Positions 5,330 to 9,750 of a stretch of DNA of 9,750 nt are shown here, piece after piece. Under the pieces are notes generated by a model. That model worked only from the letters and a program-made list of their open reading frames with translations. It ran no database searches and had not been told where the DNA came from. How positions within the stretch are numbered: position 1 is the stretch's first letter; each line of letters opens with the position of its first letter. The DNA lies in the NCBI GenBank assembly GCA_024684665.1, contig JAIKWN010000221.1, forward strand, positions 1-9,750. Reading direction: 5' to 3'. The position numbers were made by a program, and so were the translations under genes. The DNA comes from Clostridiales bacterium (GTDB taxonomy: Bacteria > Bacillota_A > Clostridia > Christensenellales > Aristaeellaceae).

Positions 5330-6202
5330 ATGAACAAATCGGTTTTTTTCGCGGTCCTGGCGGCAGCGCTGTATGCACTCAATTCGCCGCTTTCAAAGCT
5401 GCTGCTTCAGAACGCGCCGCCCACGATGATGGCGGGATTTCTTTATCTCGGCGCCGGGATTGGCATGACGGCAATGGGGCTGCTGCGTAGCCAGACCGGG
5501 CTGGGGAAAAAAGAAACGCGGCTGATCCGGAAGGATCTGCCGTTTACGCTGGGTATGATCGCTTTGGACATCGCTGCGCCGATCTTCCTGATGATCGGCT
5601 TATCCCGGACGACTGCGGCCAATGTGTCCCTTCTCAACAATTTCGAGATCGTTGCTACGTCCCTGATCGCCAGGGCGGTGTTTAAGGAGCGGATCGGGAA
5701 GAGGCTGTGGATCGCGATCGGGCTAATCACGCTGTCCAGCATCCTGCTGTCCGTCGAGGACGCCAGCAGCTTCCAGTTTTCTGTCGGTTCGCTGTTTGTG
5801 CTGCTCGCGTGCGTGTGCTGGGGCATGGAGAACAACTGTACCCGGAACCTTTCGCGCAGTGATCCGCTGGAGATCGTTGTGATCAAAGGGTTCGGCTCAG
5901 GCATCGGGTCCGTACTTATCGGCCTTGCAGTCGGCGAAAGCCTTCCGACTGCGGCGGACGCGCTGAAGATCCTGCTCCTCGGTTTCGTCGCCTACGGTCT
6001 CAGTATCTGGTTCTATGTTTATGCGCAGCGCGATCTGGGCGCCGCGAAGACCAGCGCGTATTACGCAGTAGCGCCATTTATCGGCGTGCTGCTGTCGTTT
6101 CTCGTTTTCCGGGAACTCCCGGGCGTCCTGTTCTTCGTTGCGCTTGCAGTCATGATAGTTGGAACATGGATGATTAACCGGGATCAGGAGGACCGGGAAT
6201 AG
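5330..6202 (+). CDS. EamA/DMT-family transporter (10 membrane segments)
   Basis: The 290-residue inner-membrane protein has the two tandem EamA repeats of the drug/metabolite transporter superfamily: about 5-141 and 152-283, each with five hydrophobic helices. The repeat ends show the usual pattern: SLIARAVFKERIGKRLW (111-127), and APFIGVLLSFLVFRELP (248-264) at the equivalent place. Cytoplasmic loops are Arg/Lys-rich (52-69, 118-125) and the tail is charged. Such proteins usually export amino acids, metabolites or toxic compounds; the substrate cannot be read from sequence. AAGGA 5 nt upstream of the ATG supports the start. The short gap to the CsoR-like gene places it in that operon, so it is the probable physiological target of the repressor. 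It converges on the MATE gene with a 57-nt gap and no convincing terminator. Confidence 0.9.
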   Translation: MNKSVFFAVLAAALYALNSPLSKLLLQNAPPTMMAGFLYLGAGIGMTAMGLLRSQTGLGKKETRLIRKDLPFTLGMIALDIAAPIFLMIGLSRTTAANVSLLNNFEIVATSLIARAVFKERIGKRLWIAIGLITLSSILLSVEDASSFQFSVGSLFVLLACVCWGMENNCTRNLSRSDPLEIVVIKGFGSGIGSVLIGLAVGESLPTAADALKILLLGFVAYGLSIWFYVYAQRDLGAAKTSAYYAVAPFIGVLLSFLVFRELPGVLFFVALAVMIVGTWMINRDQEDRE

Positions 6203-6259
6203 CGCCAAGACTGTGGAGACAGCAGCGCACCCCATAGAATTAGGGGAAGTTTCTGAATG

Positions 6260-7591
6260 TCATCCCTTTTGCCGGAAATATAGTAAGATGAATGGCATGG
6301 TCACGAGATCCGTGAGCAAATAGGCGGCGAGCGGAGCAAGGAAGATACCGGAGGGGCCGAAAACCTGCGGAAGCAGGAAGACGGCGGGGATGTAAAAAAT
6401 CCCTTGGGGAAGAAGCGCCAGAAAGGTAGAACGCCAGGGTAGACCCACGGCCTGAAAGAGGATGTTGACCGAGAAGCCAAAGGGCATGAAGACGAGCCCC
6501 ACTAGATTGAGGCGAAGGCCGGTGATGCCAAGACCCACTGCCTCTGGATCGATGCCGGAAAAGAGGGAAAGCAGGGCGGGGGCGAAGAAGTATCCCAAGA
6601 CGGAGATGATGAGAATGAGGGCCTGGTTGAGCAGCAGAGAAAAGCGCCAGGAGGCGCGCACCCGATCGTCCCGTCCGGCCCCGTGGCAGTAGGAATACAC
6701 GCTCTGCGCCCCTTGGGAAAGCCCCTTGAGAAGTGCAAGCACCACGGCAGACACCTTCGAGACTACGGAGAGCGCAGCGATTAGGGCATCTCCGCCGAAA
6801 AGACCAGCAGCCGTGTTCTGTGCGATGGAATACAGGGAACCGATCCCATGGCGGCACAGGGAGGGGGTGCCCGCGACGGTGATGGTTTTAAGAAGCCGGG
6901 GAGAAAGCGATACGGCTGCGGGGGTTAGTTTTATTTCACTCTTTCCGAAAAAGAAGAAAGAACAAAGAAGAACAAGGCTCACGCACTGGCTGACGAAGGT
7001 GGCGAGGGCGGCTCCGATAATACCCATCTGAAAGACGAAAATGAACAGGGGATCGAGAAAGAGGTTGAGGACCCCGCCGGTTCCGATACCGATCATCGAA
7101 TAACGGTTTTTCCCCTCGCTGCGTAGGAAGGTGGCGAGAACGACGGAGAGCGCCATGATGGGAAATCCCAAAAGCATGAAACATCCATAGCGCCTCGCAT
7201 AGGGTAGGATGGTATCAGAACTCCCCAGAAGGCGCATAAGCGGCGATAAAAACAGGAGCCCGAATACGGAAAAGAGGATACTGACAGAGAGGGCGTAAAA
7301 ACAGGCGGTACTCCCGACCCGGGAGGCCTCCTTCGTTTTTTGGGCGCCAAGCAGCATGCCGATTCGCGTTCCGCCGCCAGTCCCGAAGAGATAGCCTACG
7401 GAGTTGATGGCCTCCATGATGGCGAAGCTGACGCCCACGGCCGCTACGGCTTGCGTCCCTAGACGGGAAACAAACCAGGTGTCTGCCATATTGTACAGGG
7501 TGGTGATCATCAGGGAGACGACGGAAGGCAGCGCCAGGGAAAGCGTTAACTTCCGGATGGGCGTCTCCGTCATCCGGGTATGCTGGTTCAT
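6260..7591 (-). CDS. MATE-family multidrug/metabolite efflux transporter
   Basis: About 443 residues with 12 predicted membrane helices in two six-helix halves. The N-terminal half shows a characteristic MATE opening, PSVVSLMITTLYNMADTWFV, then GTQAVAAVGVSFAIM and GGGTRIG. The second half starts near TITVAGTPSLCR. Members use a Na+ or H+ gradient to expel cationic drugs, dyes or metabolites; the substrate is unknown. Two ATGs compete: the one at 7597 overlaps the regulator stop as ATGA and lies 1 nt from AGGGAGG (7599-7605), whereas the one at 7591 has 7-nt spacing and is preferred (start shifted by two residues). Tight coupling to the PrpR-N regulator indicates co-transcription and local control. 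Confidence 0.93.
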   Translation of the reverse strand: MNQHTRMTETPIRKLTLSLALPSVVSLMITTLYNMADTWFVSRLGTQAVAAVGVSFAIMEAINSVGYLFGTGGGTRIGMLLGAQKTKEASRVGSTACFYALSVSILFSVFGLLFLSPLMRLLGSSDTILPYARRYGCFMLLGFPIMALSVVLATFLRSEGKNRYSMIGIGTGGVLNLFLDPLFIFVFQMGIIGAALATFVSQCVSLVLLCSFFFFGKSEIKLTPAAVSLSPRLLKTITVAGTPSLCRHGIGSLYSIAQNTAAGLFGGDALIAALSVVSKVSAVVLALLKGLSQGAQSVYSYCHGAGRDDRVRASWRFSLLLNQALILIISVLGYFFAPALLSLFSGIDPEAVGLGITGLRLNLVGLVFMPFGFSVNILFQAVGLPWRSTFLALLPQGIFYIPAVFLLPQVFGPSGIFLAPLAAYLLTDLVTMPFILLYFRQKG

Positions 7592-7593
7592 TT

Positions 7594-9396
7594 TCATGCC
7601 TCCCTGTCAGAGCGGGCGGACAGCGCTCGCCAGAGCGTAGTGCGGCTTATGCCGAGGATCCGCGCGGCTTCCGTTCGGCTCCCGCCGCAGTCCGCGAGCA
7701 CCCGCAGGAACACGTCTTCCTCGATTTCAGAAAGGGAACGTCCGCGCCAGGGCAGGTCACCCTCCGCATCCGGTTTCTTGCGGTAGACCCGCCGTTCCCG
7801 GCGAAGCGCCTCATAGCAGGCGGAGTAGGTGATGTAGGCGGCTCCTGCTTCCGCGGCGAGGGTTTCCAGTACGAGCTTGAACTGGGTGTAATTGGCGGGC
7901 CATTCGTAGCGGATGAGGAGCTCCAACGCCCCGGGATCGAAGCCGGCGACGGGATGCTCCAGTGCGGGGGAAAGACTCGACAGGTACAGCCCTGCCAGGC
8001 TAGGGATTTCATCCTTGCGGCTGCGCAGGGTTGGAAGGGGTAGCGGGAGGCAGCCGATTCCGGAGGCGAAGGCGCGGGCTGCGGGCGAAAGGGACTGCCC
8101 CTCGTCTACCGTATAGGAGAAGATGAGGCGCACGCGCCGGACCAGGTTGGTTTCTTGCACGGCGGAGCGTAGCGCGGGATAGCGGTCTTCCGGAAGGCTT
8201 TCCAGGTGCTTGAAGTAGATGACGGCGTCCCGCCCGGAGAGGGGGGAGGTATGGTGCGTGAAGAGAAAGTCCCAGCTGCGTTCGTCCAGCAGGGAGCAGT
8301 CGACGACGGTGAAGGGCCTCCGGGTCAGGTCACTGGCGAGATACAGTGCGCGCGCGATCTGCTCCTTGCCTGTGCCGCTCTCCCCCAGGAGGAGCAGTGG
8401 CTGGCCAGAGCGGATGAGGGTGGGAATACGCTCCGAGAGCTCTCCCATGGCGCCGCTGATGGAGTAGAAGCTGGCGGTGAAAAGCTCCCGGCACTCCTCA
8501 GCGTCCAGCGTTGTGATCCCAGTCCGGCCGACCCGGATGGGCAGCCGGGAAGGTTGGTCCCGGAAGAGAAAAATTGTGTCCCCTTCGAAGACCTCCCGCC
8601 GGCATGCGATCTCGTGCAGCTCGTCCGATTCCCGGTGGTAAAAGCGCTGTTCCTGGCTGGGACGCAAGGGGCGCATGTGGCGGCGCATGGCGGAGAGCAG
8701 TGCATCCGAAGGCTCCCGCGGCGTGGCTCGCAGGATCTGCCCGCGCTCGTTCAGGACGATGATCGAGGCGGCCTCCCCGGAGAGAAGCAGCCGCTGGAAG
8801 GCGTTCTCCCGCCGCATGCGATGGAAGACGCCGCCGATTTCCAGGGCCTCCCGCAGGGCTTCGTGTAGGCTTTCCTCGCCGGAGGCGATGAGGAAGGCGG
8901 AAAAGCCTAGTTCCCGCGCGATACGGTGGGTAACGGCGTCGCAGACCACGGCTTGGGAGGCGAGGTTCCGGAGGTGCAGCAGGGTCTCCCGGGCTTCCGC
9001 CTCGCTACGCACCGTCAGGATATCATAGCGGTAGCGGAGCAGGTCAGAGAGAAGGTGGGCCGGTTCCGTAACGCCGGGGAAGCCCACGATGGAGCAGCGG
9101 CCGGAATAGGTTTCCGCAAGACGGATGGTGCGCAGTACGTCGTATACAGTGACGGCGATCTCGATGACGGGGATCTCCGTGATCTTCCGGATGAGTCCCG
9201 CCGTGCCGCCACGGCTCACAATGGCGTCGAATGCTTCCTCCGGCGTAAGCGCGCGTACGATGGTGGCGCCTTCTTCCAGATCGCCGATACGCACGGTCAG
9301 GTCGAGGCCGGGGAAACCTTCCGCTGCGTGCAACAGGGCGTTTTTCATGCTTTCATAGGGCGCGACGGCCAGGATACGGATGCGTTCGTCGGTCAT
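7594..9396 (-). CDS. PrpR-N / AAA+ / Fis-HTH transcriptional regulator lacking sigma-54 contact motif
   Basis: A 600-residue regulator. Residues about 5-185 match PrpR_N (PF06506), the effector-sensing domain of propionate-type activators. A PAS-like segment follows (about 205-285; SIIVLNERGQIL). The AAA+ domain (about 305-520) keeps Walker A GESGTGKE (338-345), arginine-finger region LRSRKDEIP (457-464) and YEWPANYTQFKLV (497-509, normally YxWPGNxREL). It lacks the GAFTGA loop: the region that should hold it reads LFTHHTSPLSGRDA (378-391). The Walker B is AVIYFKHLESLP (391-402) instead of hydrophobic-DE-x-x-LP, without its acidic pair. Fis-type HTH: SEIEEDVFLRVLADCGGS then TEAARILGISRTTLWRAL (556-592). 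It is therefore unlikely to activate sigma-54 promoters by ATP hydrolysis. GGGAGGA 4 nt upstream supports the start. It precedes and overlaps the MATE gene, its likely target. Confidence 0.9.
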   Translation of the reverse strand: MTDERIRILAVAPYESMKNALLHAAEGFPGLDLTVRIGDLEEGATIVRALTPEEAFDAIVSRGGTAGLIRKITEIPVIEIAVTVYDVLRTIRLAETYSGRCSIVGFPGVTEPAHLLSDLLRYRYDILTVRSEAEARETLLHLRNLASQAVVCDAVTHRIARELGFSAFLIASGEESLHEALREALEIGGVFHRMRRENAFQRLLLSGEAASIIVLNERGQILRATPREPSDALLSAMRRHMRPLRPSQEQRFYHRESDELHEIACRREVFEGDTIFLFRDQPSRLPIRVGRTGITTLDAEECRELFTASFYSISGAMGELSERIPTLIRSGQPLLLLGESGTGKEQIARALYLASDLTRRPFTVVDCSLLDERSWDFLFTHHTSPLSGRDAVIYFKHLESLPEDRYPALRSAVQETNLVRRVRLIFSYTVDEGQSLSPAARAFASGIGCLPLPLPTLRSRKDEIPSLAGLYLSSLSPALEHPVAGFDPGALELLIRYEWPANYTQFKLVLETLAAEAGAAYITYSACYEALRRERRVYRKKPDAEGDLPWRGRSLSEIEEDVFLRVLADCGGSRTEAARILGISRTTLWRALSARSDREA

Positions 9397-9436
9397 AGAT
9401 TCCTCCCGGTTCCCACTGAACTCTCAATTCTATGCA

Positions 9437-9465
9437 AGAATAGCACAAAACAGAGCGGGAGGCAA
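9437..9465 (-). promoter_or_regulatory. Promoter of the regulator-MATE operon
   Basis: Read on the minus strand: TTGCCT (9465-9460), a 17-nt spacer and TATTCT (9442-9437), about 40 nt before the regulator ATG. This is a sigma-70-type promoter; no -24/-12 (GG-N10-GC) element was seen, consistent with the regulator's loss of sigma-54 features. Confidence 0.55.
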
Positions 9466-9472
9466 TTCCCGC
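9455..9472. promoter_or_regulatory. Inverted repeat over the regulator's -35 box
   Basis: GCGGGA (9455-9460) and TCCCGC (9467-9472) form a perfect 6+6 inverted repeat with a 6-nt spacer. It covers the -35 element of the minus-strand promoter and lies 27 nt upstream of the divergent -35 at 9499. It could be the binding site of the Fis-type HTH dimer, but this is inference from position. Confidence 0.4.
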
Positions 9473-9498
9473 ACCAGGGATGTGGCTCCGGACTTCTC

Positions 9499-9527
9499 TT
9501 GCGCGATCTGCGCCGATGCGCTACAAT
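9499..9527 (+). promoter_or_regulatory. Promoter of the PAP2-family phosphatase gene
   Basis: TTGCGC (9499-9504), a 17-nt spacer and TACAAT (9522-9527) lie about 30 nt upstream of the PAP2 start and are divergent from the regulator promoter. Confidence 0.7.
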
Positions 9528-9556
9528 AGCAGAAAAAGAAAAAGGAGAAAGAAAGC

Positions 9557-9750
9557 ATGGACATAGAGATCCTGCTCGCGCTGCAGCGGTTTCGTGAGGG
9601 GCCGGGTGGCGCGCTGACGGGCTTTTTCACGAAGATGACCTTCTTAGGTGAAATGAATACGGCCATCGTCGTGCTGGCTGTCGTCTATTGGTGCATTAAC
9701 CGGGCATTCGGTGCGTTTCTTCTGACAGCCTTCGGAATGAACCGGCTGGT
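9557..9750 (+). CDS. PAP2-family membrane phosphatase, N-terminal part (cut by window end)
   Basis: The first 64 residues are present. The opening MDIEILLALQRFREGPGG, with a short amphipathic start, then ALTGFFTKMTFLG and a membrane helix AIVVLAVVYWCINRAFG, is the usual N-terminus of clostridial PAP2-family integral membrane phosphatases (often with FF...T.LG before the first helix). These enzymes remove phosphate from lipid pyrophosphates or phosphatidic acid at the membrane. The catalytic motifs (KxxxxxxRP, PSGH, SRxxxxxHxxxD) would lie beyond the window, so activity cannot be judged. AAAGGAG (9541-9547) before the ATG supports the start. Confidence 0.7.
   Translation, partial: MDIEILLALQRFREGPGGALTGFFTKMTFLGEMNTAIVVLAVVYWCINRAFGAFLLTAFGMNRL

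Noticed and set aside
6228..6245. CCCC/GGGG hairpin between the convergent EamA and MATE genes
   Set aside because: Only four base pairs and no T tract on either strand, so it is not a credible terminator.
8206..8868. Long plus-strand open frame (220 codons) opposite the regulator
   Set aside because: It is antisense to a gene with clear domain motifs, has no ribosome binding site or recognisable motif, and is explained by high GC content.
8926..9597. Second long plus-strand open frame (223 codons)
   Set aside because: It is antisense to the regulator's PrpR-N part and runs through two promoters and into the PAP2 start in another frame; no recognisable protein features.
1..9750. CRISPR arrays, tRNA or rRNA genes, insertion sequences
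   Set aside because: No regularly spaced repeats, tRNA cloverleaf, rRNA-like sequence, transposase or terminal inverted repeat was recognised on either strand.

Overview
The window reads as an anaerobic, Gram-positive-type bacterium with moderately high GC content, most likely a clostridial or Negativicutes-like Firmicute; Synergistota cannot be excluded. This rests on strong GGAGG ribosome binding sites, canonical sigma-A/sigma-70 promoters with 17-nt spacers, a COG1453-type iron-sulfur aldo/keto reductase, a DUF134-NifX protein, and an L-2-amino-thiazoline-4-carboxylate hydrolase family protein. The taxonomy is inference only.

Layout. (1) 49-549 (+): ATC-hydrolase-like gene, followed by a structured tail and a strong nested hairpin terminator. 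(2) About 777-2050 (-): a stretch with no intact gene but several recognisable decayed ones: a MutT Nudix hydrolase with its middle deleted, an AbiEii-type nucleotidyltransferase toxin with a frameshift and an internal stop, its small DUF6922-like upstream partner, also frameshifted, and an unrecognised reading frame. (3) 2192-3310 (+): aldo/keto reductase with two C-terminal 4Fe-4S motifs, behind a near-consensus promoter; a short remnant of a Bcp-type peroxiredoxin lies downstream on the other strand. (4) 3564-4850 (+): a DUF134 helix-turn-helix protein fused to a NifX/NifB-type cofactor-binding domain with a His/Cys-rich tail, coupled to a GNAT acetyltransferase. Its promoter carries palindromic and direct repeats. 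(5) 5023-6202 (+): a CsoR/RcnR-family repressor and an EamA-type (DMT) exporter; a perfect 28-bp C6G6 palindrome sits between the -10 box and the start codon and contains part of the ribosome binding site. (6) 6260-9396 (-): a PrpR-N/AAA+/Fis-HTH regulator followed by a MATE efflux pump in a tightly coupled two-gene operon. (7) 9557 to the end (+): the start of a PAP2-family membrane phosphatase, divergent from the regulator.

Three regulator-transporter or regulator-cofactor modules dominate the intact part. CsoR-like repressor and EamA exporter, and PrpR-N regulator and MATE pump, each look like a locally controlled efflux unit. The DUF134-NifX protein looks autoregulated. The most unusual points are the AAA+ regulator that lacks the GAFTGA loop and acidic Walker B needed for sigma-54 activation, the operator/ribosome-binding-site palindrome ahead of the CsoR-like gene, the possible internal translation start in the DUF134-NifX fusion, and the cluster of decayed defence and repair genes.
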